Shown here piece after piece: positions 35,186-44,277 of a stretch of DNA of 64,000 nt; the stretch's first letter is position 1, and the number at the start of each line of letters is the position of its first letter. Under the pieces are notes generated by a model that saw only the letters and a list, made by a program, of their open reading frames with translations, was not told where the DNA came from and made no database searches. Both the position numbers and the translations under genes were made by a program. This DNA is from Paludibacteraceae bacterium (GTDB lineage Bacteria; Bacteroidota; Bacteroidia; Bacteroidales; Paludibacteraceae). The stretch is taken from contig JAKSKX010000008.1 of assembly GCA_024401535.1 (NCBI GenBank), positions 31,597 to 95,596 on the forward strand, written 5' to 3'.

Positions 35186-35657
35186 AAACTATTAGATTAT
35201 ATCTATATCATATTGATATATTATAGCAACGATATATTATAGCAATATCATAACGATATATTATAACTATGATAGAATACATCAGTGTATCAAGGATGGA
35301 ATTTATATCTATGCCATATTATAGCAACGATATAACGATATATTATTATATTGATATATTGACATATTGATACAACGATAGAATATAATATTCTTTCATT
35401 ATATCAATATAGCTATGTTATATTCTCATAACATGACAACGGTATATTATATCAATATCATAATGAAAGGATATTATAAAGCATAGATATAACAATATAT
35501 CCATCTCACAATGATATATTATTATAGTGTTATATCATAATAACGATATAACGATAGCACTAAATAACGATATGTTATTATGTTGCTATATCATAGTGTA
35601 GTTATATTATATCTATATCATGACGATATATTATATCAACGATATATTTTTTCATGA
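35186..35657. repeat. AT-rich GATATA array, candidate partition site
   Basis: About 470 bases made of irregular copies of ACGATATATTATA and ATATCAATATCAT in both orientations, ending just before the parA promoter. No coding frame. Dense, imperfect short repeats directly upstream of a parA gene are typical of a centromere and operator. Confidence 0.65.
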
Positions 35658-35661
35658 AATC

Positions 35662-35693
35662 CTTGGAAGAAACAGAATAAAGCAGTATCTTTG
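35662..35693 (+). promoter_or_regulatory. parA1-tra1 promoter
   Basis: CTTG (35662-35665), 20 bases, TATCTTTG (35686-35693). The recurring leader motif TATTACAATTATTTTTAAAATAA follows (35716-35738) before ATG 35751. Confidence 0.8.
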
Positions 35694-35750
35694 CATAAGA
35701 ATCGAAAAGGTTCCATATTACAATTATTTTTAAAATAAAGTTCTATTCCT

Positions 35751-36536
35751 ATGACGAAAGTTGTTTCTTTTGTCGCCCAGAAAGGTGGCTCTGCCAAATC
35801 AACTATGACTTTGATTATGGCAAATTATTTGGCTTACAAAGAAAAGAAGTCCGTTGTCGTTATCGACGGTGACTTCCCTCAGTACAGCATCTACAAGACA
35901 AGACAGAAAGAGTCTGCAGATGATAACAGTCTTCCAGAATCAGTTTGGAAATCACATCAAGCGGTAGGTGTTCCTCCATACAACATCTTCTGCGGTGTGG
36001 CTGATGCCTCACAAGCTTCTGAAGAAAACAAAATCTATCCAGTAACAGATCTTATTGACGGATTGGTAAAGAACGGAACTATAGACTACATATTTGTAGA
36101 TTTGGCAGGAACTGTAAACTCAACATCTTTCATTGAGATAGTTAAGAGGATTAACTACATATTTGTGCCATTTATGGAGGCAGAAAATCTGTTCAACTCA
36201 AACCTTGAAACCTTGCTTATGATTGCATTCGCTTCAAAAATGACAAGCAACAACATCAAAGGTGTATTTGAGTTCTGGCACAAGTACAGACCTAATATGT
36301 CTGTTAAAGTTCTTGAAGAGCTATCCGAGAAATTCATTCCTGTAAATGATAGCTTCAAAGCACTAAACATCAAGAACGGTGTAATGATGTCCAAGATAGG
36401 GCATTCGACGAAAGCCTACAGCCCTGAAATATGGAACACTGTAGCTGCTCAGCCAAATTCCTATTTGTCTGTAATGCCGAATGGTCTTAACCTCGGCAAT
36501 TTCATAAAGGAGTTCTTAAATCTAACAAACGAGTAA
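35751..36536 (+). CDS. ParA-like ATPase (TraA type) of the first transfer region
   Basis: A 261-residue ParA/MinD-family ATPase with deviant Walker A 'QKGGSAKSTM' (residues 10-19), 'VVVIDGDFPQYS' and 'YIFVDLAGTVNS'. It would segregate DNA through the GATATA array upstream. In Bacteroides elements such a protein (TraA) heads the transfer operon, as here. Its stop and the next gene's start lie in a 27-bp tandem duplication. It is clearly related to, but different from, the ParA at 60961-61740. Confidence 0.85.
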   Translation: MTKVVSFVAQKGGSAKSTMTLIMANYLAYKEKKSVVVIDGDFPQYSIYKTRQKESADDNSLPESVWKSHQAVGVPPYNIFCGVADASQASEENKIYPVTDLIDGLVKNGTIDYIFVDLAGTVNSTSFIEIVKRINYIFVPFMEAENLFNSNLETLLMIAFASKMTSNNIKGVFEFWHKYRPNMSVKVLEELSEKFIPVNDSFKALNIKNGVMMSKIGHSTKAYSPEIWNTVAAQPNSYLSVMPNGLNLGNFIKEFLNLTNE

Positions 36537-36567
36537 CATGTCTTAAATCTAACAAACGAGTAACATG
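36514..36567 (+). repeat. 27-bp tandem duplication at the parA1 stop
   Basis: An exact duplication: 36514-36540 and 36541-36567. It contains the parA stop and the following ATG; in the first copy that ATG opens a two-codon frame (ATG TCT TAA). Before duplication the stop and start were 1 base apart. Confidence 0.95.
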
Positions 36568-37206
36568 GGAAAAATGGTTAAGGCTGATGACAAGATAACA
36601 GCAGGTTTACTAAATGTAGTGGCTGGACTACATGGAGGAAACATAGAAAGTGCTTTTGCAAGTTTCAACAGCATAAATACTAATGCAGACAACAAATCCT
36701 CTGAAGAAAAGAAAGAGGATAGCATTCCTGCAGAAGATACTAAGGAGGTTAAAGCAGAGAAGGTTCCTTCAGAGGAATCATTTGTGGAGAAGGTTCCTTC
36801 AGAAAACGGAAGCAACAAATCTTCTGAAGAAAAGAAAGAGGATAGCATCACTGCTGAAGATACTAAGGAGGTTCCCATCGAAGAAAAGGGAAAAGGAAGC
36901 TGTTCGGATGAAACTTCCGAAAGAGTTAAGGATGACTCCATCGAGAGAAAGAACACAGAAAATCCGTATGCCTTTGAGAATATAATCTGCAAGGCAAACG
37001 AAAACAAGGAGACAAAAGCTTTCTGGCTTAGGTCTGAGACTCTTGAAATGTTAGATGCTATAAGCAAGGGAAGTAACATTAGCATTGCTAAGGCAACAAT
37101 AGTCCATAATCTTGTTGCCACATTCCTAAAAGAGAATCTTCCGACACTTAAAGCAAACTATGCCAAGAAGTGTAAGGAGAGCAAGAAGAAGGATTACTTG
37201 AAGTAA
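36565..37206 (+). CDS. ParB-like/TraB-type partner of ParA1
   Basis: A 213-residue protein, second in the operon. The N-terminal two thirds are acidic and low-complexity, with an internal duplication ('NKSSEEKKEDSI-AEDTKEV' twice, near residues 43-63 and 84-104). The C-terminal 65 residues look like a ribbon-helix-helix module ('TKAFWLRSETLEMLDAI', 'SIAKATIVHNLVATFL') as in DUF3408/TraB-TraC proteins. It probably binds the upstream array and activates ParA. Same architecture as the protein at 60423-60959. Confidence 0.7.
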   Translation: MGKMVKADDKITAGLLNVVAGLHGGNIESAFASFNSINTNADNKSSEEKKEDSIPAEDTKEVKAEKVPSEESFVEKVPSENGSNKSSEEKKEDSITAEDTKEVPIEEKGKGSCSDETSERVKDDSIERKNTENPYAFENIICKANENKETKAFWLRSETLEMLDAISKGSNISIAKATIVHNLVATFLKENLPTLKANYAKKCKESKKKDYLK

Positions 37207-37337
37207 CTGCTATATAAATTGTGTGTTGTTAGTAAGGCAAGGGTTGGCTTCATACAACCTTTGTCTTTAACTTAGAGCTATAAGTGCAAAAACAAAACAG
37301 AATATTATTTTGATTGGTGGACTTAAATATAACAGAA

Positions 37338-37538
37338 ATGGCAAAGTTTGAGGTAGTAAAAGAGTATGAGGATAAGACACAGTACAGGCACATCGAGAGT
37401 GGTGTGTACTTCATCGCTGACAATACAGACAAGGAAGTCTATCATTTATCATTCGTAGATATGAGTTGGGAAGAGTCGAGAAAGTTAGATCTGGCACATA
37501 TAGAAAATGAGTATAAAGAGTATATTAAAAACTCTTAA
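37338..37538 (+). CDS. Small hypothetical protein, 66 residues
   Basis: An acidic 66-residue protein (MAKFEVVKEYEDKTQY...), unrecognised. ATG 37338 is preferred over one eight codons upstream because the conserved-looking part begins there. It stands alone between the par genes and the traD promoter, with 131 bases of featureless DNA before it. Coding quality is good, but the function is unknown. Confidence 0.55.
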   Translation: MAKFEVVKEYEDKTQYRHIESGVYFIADNTDKEVYHLSFVDMSWEESRKLDLAHIENEYKEYIKNS

Positions 37539-37541
37539 AGA

Positions 37542-37573
37542 ATTGCTTAATTCATTATATTTTAGTAACTTTG
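37542..37573 (+). promoter_or_regulatory. tra1 operon promoter
   Basis: ATTG (37542-37545), 20 bases, TAACTTTG (37566-37573). An AAGGC/GCCTT hairpin and the recurring leader motif (37615-37639) lie between it and the first tra gene. Confidence 0.75.
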
Positions 37574-37614
37574 CATCATATTTAAAAGGCAAATCTTTCG
37601 CCTTGTTCTTAAAA

Positions 37615-37639
37615 TTATATTACAATTTTATTTAAAATA
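37615..37639 (+). promoter_or_regulatory. Recurring leader motif before traD
   Basis: TATATTACAATTTTATTTAAAATA running straight into the ATG at 37640; among the best copies of the motif. Confidence 0.7.
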
Positions 37640-37993
37640 ATGGATAGTTGGAGCTGGGGCGATTTCCTCTCGATATGGTTGCCGTTCTGCATAATAATAG
37701 ATGTTGTTTTTATTGTTCTGAATAAAACAAGCGGCAAGTCAATATCCTCGCAAGAAGAGGAAAGGAAAGCCAAAACGAAATCACTGAACACGCAATTCGT
37801 AGATAATGTAGAATATGCAACGGAAACAAGATCCATTTCTATGAAGAAAGTGGAAGTTCTTAAACCGAAAGCAGAAATTCTGCCAGATCCTTTTGAGGTC
37901 GAGGGAAAAGAAATAAAAACTGACATTGAAGGTGTGACTCAGGAAGGTCTCAACGACATGGAGAAACTTCTGAAACTTTACAATATGGCTTAA
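37640..37993 (+). CDS. traD: TraD-like small membrane protein (tra1)
   Basis: A 117-residue protein: one N-terminal membrane segment (about residues 9-28, 'FLSIWLPFCIIIDVVFIVL') and a charged cytoplasmic tail. It matches in architecture and position the 262-residue protein at 59631-60419 of the second operon, both directly before TraE. The tail here is much shorter. TraD of Bacteroides transfer operons has no well-defined function. The name is by position. Confidence 0.6.
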   Translation: MDSWSWGDFLSIWLPFCIIIDVVFIVLNKTSGKSISSQEEERKAKTKSLNTQFVDNVEYATETRSISMKKVEVLKPKAEILPDPFEVEGKEIKTDIEGVTQEGLNDMEKLLKLYNMA

Positions 37994-38034
37994 TGCCTAT
38001 ACTTATATATTACAAATCAAAAACTTTTAAAATA

Positions 38035-38355
38035 ATGAAAAACAATTTCAAAAAAAGGATTTATTCCCTTGTTTTGATGTTCTTGGCTGGCTACTGCCAA
38101 GTTGTTGCTCAAAACAAGAATGTTGGTGATGCTTTTGGAGCAGCTAACGATCAGCTAAAAAATACTGTGGATGGTGCTTTGACAACTTTCCAGTATGTGT
38201 GTGGACTTGGAGCCCTTGTAGGTGGCTGTATGCTTTTCTACAAGTTTGTGAACGGAGAGCAGGATGCTTCAAAGAAAACAGGACAATGGGTTGGCGGTCT
38301 TGTAGTCTTTGTAGTTGTTCTACAAATGGTAAAGGTCTTCTTCTTTGCGAAGTAA
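38035..38355 (+). CDS. traE: TraE, DUF4134 family (tra1)
   Basis: A 106-residue small membrane protein with a signal-like N-terminus ending 'CQVVAQ' and two further membrane segments ('FQYVCGLGALVGGCMLFYKF', 'WVGGLVVFVVVLQMVKVFFF'). This is the pattern of Bacteroides TraE, the VirB2/pilin-like component. ATG 38035 follows the recurring leader motif (38007-38034) directly; the upstream start in the same frame lies within the traD end. A terminator-like hairpin follows. Confidence 0.82.
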   Translation: MKNNFKKRIYSLVLMFLAGYCQVVAQNKNVGDAFGAANDQLKNTVDGALTTFQYVCGLGALVGGCMLFYKFVNGEQDASKKTGQWVGGLVVFVVVLQMVKVFFFAK

Positions 38356-38373
38356 GAAACTTTACACACAAAA

Positions 38374-38412
38374 ACAAAGAGGGTAATAGTTTATCCTCTT
38401 TGTGTTTTATTC
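38374..38412 (+). terminator. Terminator or attenuator after traE
   Basis: Stem ACAAAGAGG (38374-38382) with CCTCTTTGT (38395-38403), then GTTTTATTCCC. It lies inside the tra1 operon, so it may set a high traE-to-downstream ratio, as would suit a pilin gene. Confidence 0.65.
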
Positions 38413-38430
38413 CCTTTTGAGATACAAAAA

Positions 38431-38649
38431 ATGAAAAAGTTAGAAGAATATAAAGAGTTTCTGCAAGCATCTTACCAGGAATGGGTGCAGATACAGATAA
38501 AGTGTGAAAGAGCGCATTTCCTAAATTTAGCAAAAGAAGATTTGGATAAGTACAACCTTCTTTTCAAAAAAAGATGTGCAGCTGAAATGTGGATAGATAT
38601 GCTTAGCAAAAAAGTAAACAAGAAAAGTGGCTCAATACAAAACAAATAA
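38431..38649 (+). CDS. Small hypothetical protein between traE and traF
   Basis: A 72-residue, helical, Lys-rich protein (MKKLEEYKEFLQASY...) with three cysteines. Its 3' end overlaps the traF start by 23 bases. There is no counterpart in the second operon. Unrecognised; the overlap with traF suggests translational coupling. Confidence 0.55.
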   Translation: MKKLEEYKEFLQASYQEWVQIQIKCERAHFLNLAKEDLDKYNLLFKKRCAAEMWIDMLSKKVNKKSGSIQNK

Positions 38650-38956
38650 AGGTGTAGGCAGAAATGCCCTTGTCAAAGGTATGACTAAATCTTACCTGTT
38701 GTTCTTTGTACTCTCTATCTTTGTTGGTTACTTGACCTACATTGCTGTAGAGAACTCTACAAATTCTTCCTTAATAGGTATAGGTACTGGCTTGGCTGTT
38801 ATAGGCATAGGTGCAGGTGGTTGTATATACCTTTCAGGTAAATTTGGAGAAAAAGGACTAAAACAGTTCAGAGCTTCCAAAGCTGCAAACCGTTACATCC
38901 ACAACAGATACAGAATCAAGGATATGTTTGCTGACAATAAGGCTAACAGGAAATGA
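38627..38956 (+). CDS. traF: TraF, DUF4133 family (tra1)
   Basis: A 109-residue protein with two adjacent membrane segments ('YLLFFVLSIFVGYLTYIAV', 'SLIGIGTGLAVIGIGAGGCIYL') and a basic C-terminus, the VirB3-like pattern of Bacteroides TraF. 'TNKGVGRNALVKGM' resembles 'LNKGVGAPLDFFGL' in the second operon's copy. The start is GTG (38627), inside the end of the preceding gene; no better ATG is available before the conserved N-terminus. Confidence 0.8.
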   Translation: MAQYKTNKGVGRNALVKGMTKSYLLFFVLSIFVGYLTYIAVENSTNSSLIGIGTGLAVIGIGAGGCIYLSGKFGEKGLKQFRASKAANRYIHNRYRIKDMFADNKANRK

Positions 38957-39017
38957 TTTAATTAGATAAAGGACGATTTAATAAAGACATTGTATTTTAC
39001 ATAAATTTAGATTAAAA

Positions 39018-39878
39018 ATGATTCTATTTTTAGACACAGAGACAACAGGATTGAAAAATCCATCTATGTTACAGTATGCCTATATATTGTGCGACAACTC
39101 CTTGAACTGTATAGAAAGTGGAAGAAGCTATGTGAAACCACGAAAAAAAATAGAGGAAGAAGCAATCAAAATACACAAGATAACCAAAGAGAAAGCTCAA
39201 AGATTAGGCTGTACTACAAATTCGGCAATCAAACATTTGTCCAAATTGATTTCGATGTCTGATACTATTGTAGGTCATAATGTGGAATTTGACATAGATG
39301 TGATATGCAATGATGCAAAAGCAGTAAAAAATGAAGAGCTATTGTTCAATTTGAGAACAAAAAAACTTTTCTGCACCATGAAGGAATCCACTGATCTTCT
39401 TAGAATAGACAAGGGGGATGGCTCATATAAATTTCCAACACTATCAGAGCTATACAGACGATTGTTCCAACATGATTTTGCAAATGCTCACGATGCTCTG
39501 TCTGATGTTACTGCAACATGGAAATGCTATCACGAACTAATTAGAATCAATTACAAAAGAAAGATCTGCGAGCAGAATATCGAAGACATAAGAAAAAAAT
39601 ATGAAGGTCTTGTGTCTCCTGAAATGTTCAATGAGATAACCAAACAAACAGACCAGCTTATAACTTATTCCAAAAATTTACTGACCAAACTATCTTATGA
39701 TACATGTTGGATCAAGGAACTATTAGTTGAAGAAACGTGCAATTTCATTACTAACGGAAGGGAAAAAACCGGATTTCAAATGGGGTTCATCCTCTTTGAA
39801 ATAAAAAAGGGAAAGAAGATAATAAGTATAAGTGCGAATCTGACTATAGAAGAATCAGTAGAATTTGAATTAGGATGA
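39018..39878 (+). CDS. DnaQ-like 3'-5' exonuclease
   Basis: A 286-residue protein. Its first 170 residues are a DEDDh exonuclease: Exo I 'LFLDTETTGL' (Asp6, Glu8), Exo II 'IVGHNVEFDID', Exo III 'HDALSDVTATW'. The C-terminal 110 residues are unrecognised. Its stop overlaps the traG start by 4 bases (ATGA), so it is translated with the pore ATPase. Such genes act in DNA proofreading or trimming; here one may process DNA at transfer or attack other DNA. The second operon has no such gene. Confidence 0.8.
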   Translation: MILFLDTETTGLKNPSMLQYAYILCDNSLNCIESGRSYVKPRKKIEEEAIKIHKITKEKAQRLGCTTNSAIKHLSKLISMSDTIVGHNVEFDIDVICNDAKAVKNEELLFNLRTKKLFCTMKESTDLLRIDKGDGSYKFPTLSELYRRLFQHDFANAHDALSDVTATWKCYHELIRINYKRKICEQNIEDIRKKYEGLVSPEMFNEITKQTDQLITYSKNLLTKLSYDTCWIKELLVEETCNFITNGREKTGFQMGFILFEIKKGKKIISISANLTIEESVEFELG

Positions 39879-42418
39879 AAACAATCAATATTGACGAGAT
39901 ACTACCTCTGTATCTATATGAAGACGGTTTTCTTGTATCAAAGAATACGGACATAACAGCTCTATATGAAGTAGAGTTGCCAGAGGTCTGGACTATGACA
40001 CAAGACGATTACGAAAACCAACAGAACTGCTGGATAAGAGCCTTAAAGGTCTTGCCAGACTATACTATACTTCACAAACAAGACTTCTTCATTCAAAAAA
40101 GATATAAGTCTAAGGAAACATCTTCAGGCTATCTCGCAAATGGCTATGCCAAACATTTTGAAGGCAGAACCTTTTACGAACACAAATCGTATATATATAT
40201 AACTCTTTCATGTAAAGAGAACATTAAGAAGGACAGCACACTCTCTACAATCTGTTCGGGAAAGATTATAGCTAAAGACATAATTGACGAACAAAAGCAA
40301 AATGACTTCCTAAATTCTATTCTTGAAGTTAGGAACATTCTTGCAAGTGCAGGTATAAAGCTAAGAAAGTTATCTGAAGCCGAAGTAATCGGCTCAAACG
40401 AGTCTTTCGGATTGATAGAAAAATACCTTAACTTGTCCTTTTCAGATAACAATACAACTCTTAGAGAGCATCATATACTCAATGATGACACATTTATGGT
40501 TGGTGATGATTATGTTAGTTCTTTTGCAGTCTCTGACCTACGAAATATGCCAAATTCAGTAGCTACACATAGTTGGAATCCTTCGCTTTCCCAAAATACG
40601 ATTGGCTGCTATGTAAATCAAAGCTATGTCGAAGGTCTTTGCCTCCTTTCTAAATATGAACACATCTACAATCAATATTTCTATCTTGAACCTCAAAATG
40701 AATTAAAGGATAAGATAAAAAAGCAAGGAAATCTTTTGAGATCTATGTCTGGTCTTGATTCCGACAACAAATACAACTCTGCTCAAAATGAAATGTTCCT
40801 TGAACAGATAGCTCAAACTGGTGACAGGATCTGCCGTTCGGCTTTCAATGTCATCCTTTGGGATAAAGACTACAATTCCCTAATACAAAAAAATGCTATT
40901 GTATCGGAAAAGTTCTCTAAGCTGGATTGCACAAATACTAAAATTGAGCGAATAACACCACACATCTTTTGGGGTGGTATTCCTGGTTGTGCAAACTACT
41001 ATCCTGCCGAAATGACTTTCTTGGGTACTACATTGCAGAATGCTTGCTTCATCCAAACAGATACCAACTACAAAGACTGGGTAAACCCAGAAACTGACTA
41101 TCACATAAATATGTGTGACAGAGTAAATGGTATTCCTGTGGCTTTGGATCTTGATGAAATGCCAATGGAAGCTGGATGGATTGTCAACCGAAACAAAGTG
41201 ATGGTCGGTCCTTCAGGTTCCGGAAAGTCTTTCTTCATAAACAACCTGCTCCGACAAATGTATGATCAGGAATATCATGTTGTAATAGTCGATATTGGAG
41301 ATTCATATCAAGGTCTTTTCGAGTTCATCAAGGAAGAGACCAACGGAAAGGATGGCTTATACTATACATACTCAGAAGAAAAACCTTTGAGTTTTAACCC
41401 TTTCTATGATGCTACAGGATTATATTCCGAAGAGAAAAAAGAACAATTAGTATCTCTAATCCTAACTCTTTGGAAAAGCGACAATGAAGAAGTTAAGAAA
41501 AGCGAAACTTCGCAAATAGAAATATGTCTGAACAACTATTTTAAGATGATTAAGAATGGAGAGGTAAACCCTTCATTCGATACATTCTACGAATACTTGA
41601 AAGGAGACTTCTCAGATTACATAAAAAATGAAGTTCAAGTTCAAAGGGATAACTTCGACATAGACAACTTAGTACAGATTCTTCTTAAATTCTACAAGGA
41701 TGGTCTGTACGGCAAGCTGCTTAACAGCGATATGGATGATGACCTCCTTAACAATAGGTTCATAGTCTTTGAGCTTGACAAGATTAAAGACAACAAGACA
41801 CTCTTGCCAATAGTAACTCTGCTTATCATGAACACATTCTCAAACAAGATGTTCAATCTTCCTAAGAAGCAGTATTACGATACTGACGGCTCCTTGAAGG
41901 AAAAGGAAGTCGGAAAGATAATGCTGATGGAAGAAGCCTGGTCTGCTCTTAAAAGCGAAAACATGGCTAACTACATCGGTTATCTTTACAGAACAGCAAG
42001 AAAGCATTATGCCCAGATTTGCATCGTAACACAAGAGCCAACAGACTTGGTAGGTAACAAAAACATCGAGGATATTGTATCGACACAATCGCCAGTGAAG
42101 ATTCTCTTGGACTTCGCCCAATACAAAGATATGCAAGACAAGATTACTCGTTCACTTGGTCTTACAAAAGACGAAATAGCTAAACTTATGAGCGTTAATC
42201 AGAATCTGCAATTCAAAGGCAGAAACAAATACAAAGAAGCCTTCATCAAAGTAGGAGAAAGAAGTGCTGTCTATGCTACAGAAGTAAGCAAAGAGGAAGC
42301 TTTGGCTTATTCAACCGAAAAGAAGGTTAAGAGCGACCTCCTATCACTAAAGAAAACTTATCAGTTGACAATGTCAGAAGCTATAGAAAAGAAACTTTAC
42401 AACAAATTACCAGATTGA
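39875..42418 (+). CDS. traG: TraG, VirB4-type ATPase (tra1)
   Basis: An 847-residue ATPase powering the mating pore. Walker A is 'VGPSGSGKSFF' (about residues 444-454) and Walker B 'KIMLMEEAWSAL' (about 681-692), followed by 'CIVTQEPTDLV'. Similar along its length to the TraG at 56420-58936, with related N-terminal 'EDGFLVSKNTDITALYEVELP'. It sits between the exonuclease and TraI genes with overlapping or adjacent ends. Confidence 0.9.
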   Translation: MKTINIDEILPLYLYEDGFLVSKNTDITALYEVELPEVWTMTQDDYENQQNCWIRALKVLPDYTILHKQDFFIQKRYKSKETSSGYLANGYAKHFEGRTFYEHKSYIYITLSCKENIKKDSTLSTICSGKIIAKDIIDEQKQNDFLNSILEVRNILASAGIKLRKLSEAEVIGSNESFGLIEKYLNLSFSDNNTTLREHHILNDDTFMVGDDYVSSFAVSDLRNMPNSVATHSWNPSLSQNTIGCYVNQSYVEGLCLLSKYEHIYNQYFYLEPQNELKDKIKKQGNLLRSMSGLDSDNKYNSAQNEMFLEQIAQTGDRICRSAFNVILWDKDYNSLIQKNAIVSEKFSKLDCTNTKIERITPHIFWGGIPGCANYYPAEMTFLGTTLQNACFIQTDTNYKDWVNPETDYHINMCDRVNGIPVALDLDEMPMEAGWIVNRNKVMVGPSGSGKSFFINNLLRQMYDQEYHVVIVDIGDSYQGLFEFIKEETNGKDGLYYTYSEEKPLSFNPFYDATGLYSEEKKEQLVSLILTLWKSDNEEVKKSETSQIEICLNNYFKMIKNGEVNPSFDTFYEYLKGDFSDYIKNEVQVQRDNFDIDNLVQILLKFYKDGLYGKLLNSDMDDDLLNNRFIVFELDKIKDNKTLLPIVTLLIMNTFSNKMFNLPKKQYYDTDGSLKEKEVGKIMLMEEAWSALKSENMANYIGYLYRTARKHYAQICIVTQEPTDLVGNKNIEDIVSTQSPVKILLDFAQYKDMQDKITRSLGLTKDEIAKLMSVNQNLQFKGRNKYKEAFIKVGERSAVYATEVSKEEALAYSTEKKVKSDLLSLKKTYQLTMSEAIEKKLYNKLPD

Positions 42419-42419
42419 T

Positions 42420-43151
42420 ATGGATATAAAAAAACTTTTATTGCTGTTCTTGTCAGCAATGTGGGGAAGTATAAGTTATTCTCAGATGATAACACACGAT
42501 CCTGCTAACATGGCTAACAATATTATCATGCAAGCGGAATCTATGGAAGAAGCGGTAGAGCAAAAACTGATAGCTCAGCAACAGTTAGTACAGTTCACTG
42601 CTCAACTCGAAATGATGAAAGACAAGGCTGACGCCTTCAAAAAAATAGCTGGCATCATAGCTGCAAGCGTGGAAATTATCGAGGCTATAGAATATGGAAC
42701 TAATGCCTTTGAAAGAATAACAAGAATGAGGGAATACATTACCAATTTAGAGGACTTAACCTTTGAAGAAAAGTATATGTGTATTATGACTCTTGTTGAT
42801 TGTGGCTATGTCATAACACAAAAAACTAAGCACATAATAGCTCTTAGAGAAAGACTTAAAGAATCGACAGGAAATGAATCTATAACTCCCGAACAGTTGC
42901 AAGAGTACATAGATGGTCTCAAAGCTAAAATCAAAGAAGAAGTTATTCGTGCTATCTGTTGTGTTGATGATTTCATTTTCAGGTCTCAAATGCAAAGAAT
43001 TGATTACGACCTATATTGTGCAGGACTCTGTATGTCACAAGCTAAATCATATTGGAAGAACGGAAAACAGATAAATACCACTGCCAGAAGAGTTAGCATA
43101 AAAATGCCTAATGGCAAAACAATATATTACAACAAACCTTATTACAAATAA
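42420..43151 (+). CDS. traI: TraI, DUF4141 family (tra1)
   Basis: A 243-residue protein with a signal peptide (cleavage near 'SISYS') and a helical mature part beginning 'MITHDPANMANNIIMQAESM', comparable to 'MVVTNPESDALTIVQDANRT' in the second operon. It is the VirB5-like periplasmic component of Bacteroides transfer systems. It starts 1 base after traG and ends 2 bases before traJ. Confidence 0.8.
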   Translation: MDIKKLLLLFLSAMWGSISYSQMITHDPANMANNIIMQAESMEEAVEQKLIAQQQLVQFTAQLEMMKDKADAFKKIAGIIAASVEIIEAIEYGTNAFERITRMREYITNLEDLTFEEKYMCIMTLVDCGYVITQKTKHIIALRERLKESTGNESITPEQLQEYIDGLKAKIKEEVIRAICCVDDFIFRSQMQRIDYDLYCAGLCMSQAKSYWKNGKQINTTARRVSIKMPNGKTIYYNKPYYK

Positions 43152-43153
43152 AT

Positions 43154-44233
43154 ATGAATCCATCAGATTTTAATAGTCTTCTCTTAGAAAAAGTCTTTGA
43201 CAATGTTCAAGATGCCATTAGATGCTCTGAACTGTCAGCATATTGCCAAATACTTGCAGGAATATTCGCTCTTGCATATATTGGTAATATATTTTGGAAA
43301 ACTTGGGGGAAAGGGCAAGAAATCCATATTGTAGATTTCACAAAACCTTTTGTAGTCTTGATATGTATAATGAACTTTAGCTTGGTGACTGGATTGTTAG
43401 ACAATCTAATCTATGTTCCTCTTAACACGGGAACAAATGCTTTAGTAGAAAACAATAATAATGTTTTGTCAGAATTATCTAATTACATCTACAAAAAATC
43501 AGATGTAAGTCAAGATGACAGCTTTGATATAGATCACCCAATAGACTCAGCTAAAAAAATGTTTGATGCAGTAACAAAAATTCCCAAAATGGTTACTATG
43601 ACTGCATTAAACCTTTTAGCTCAAATATTATGTATTGTAGCAAAAACTTGCATGATAGCTTATTCTTACTTGCTCCGAATAATATTGACTATATTCGGAC
43701 CGATGGCTTTTGCTCTCAGCCTAATTCCATACTTCTCTGACAATATAAAAAATTGGATTGGCAAATACATAGGTGCTTTGCTTTATATACCTATATGCAA
43801 TATAATCCTTTATACCACACAATGCTTTGCAACTGCAATGTTCAAAATCAATACAATTGAATTAGTTGAATATCATGTAGAAAATGCAATGTCTCTTAAA
43901 TTAGATATACTAAGTAGCGAACTTGGAGTAACTATAATGTTTATCGTTTCTGCTTGTGCGTACTTTACTGTACCATCTATTGCAGGATTCATCCTAAGCA
44001 TGGCTCAATCAACAGGCAATGTGGCCATCGGAGCAACAGTTAAATCTGCAGCAACAATAGCTGGTATGGCAACAGCAGGTGTCGTAACTGGTGGTGCAAG
44101 CTTGGCTTCATCTGGTGACGGAGGCTTTCTTCAATCAATCGGACAGATAATCCAAAATTCCAAAGGCAACAGCTCTAACGAAAATAACAATAATAATGAC
44201 AATTCAAATTCTGGAGCTAAGGGCGATGGTTAA
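43154..44233 (+). CDS. traJ: TraJ, VirB6-like membrane protein (tra1)
   Basis: A 359-residue polytopic inner-membrane protein with at least six hydrophobic segments, including 'YCQILAGIFALAYIGNIFW' and 'FVVLICIMNFSLVTGLLDNL'. It has the conserved 'LTIFGPMAFALSLIP' seen as 'LIFFGPMMFALSLLP' in the second operon. It ends in an Asn-rich, low-complexity cytoplasmic tail. Pore component in the same order as in other Bacteroides elements. Confidence 0.85.
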   Translation: MNPSDFNSLLLEKVFDNVQDAIRCSELSAYCQILAGIFALAYIGNIFWKTWGKGQEIHIVDFTKPFVVLICIMNFSLVTGLLDNLIYVPLNTGTNALVENNNNVLSELSNYIYKKSDVSQDDSFDIDHPIDSAKKMFDAVTKIPKMVTMTALNLLAQILCIVAKTCMIAYSYLLRIILTIFGPMAFALSLIPYFSDNIKNWIGKYIGALLYIPICNIILYTTQCFATAMFKINTIELVEYHVENAMSLKLDILSSELGVTIMFIVSACAYFTVPSIAGFILSMAQSTGNVAIGATVKSAATIAGMATAGVVTGGASLASSGDGGFLQSIGQIIQNSKGNSSNENNNNNDNSNSGAKGDG

Positions 44234-44277
44234 AAATCTTTTTTCCCTTTGAAATAAAAAACTTAAAAAGAAACATC

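Noticed and set aside
35186-35657. Repetitive AT-rich tract considered as a CRISPR array
   Set aside because: Repeats are short, irregular and without unique spacers of constant length, and no cas genes are nearby; a partition site fits better.
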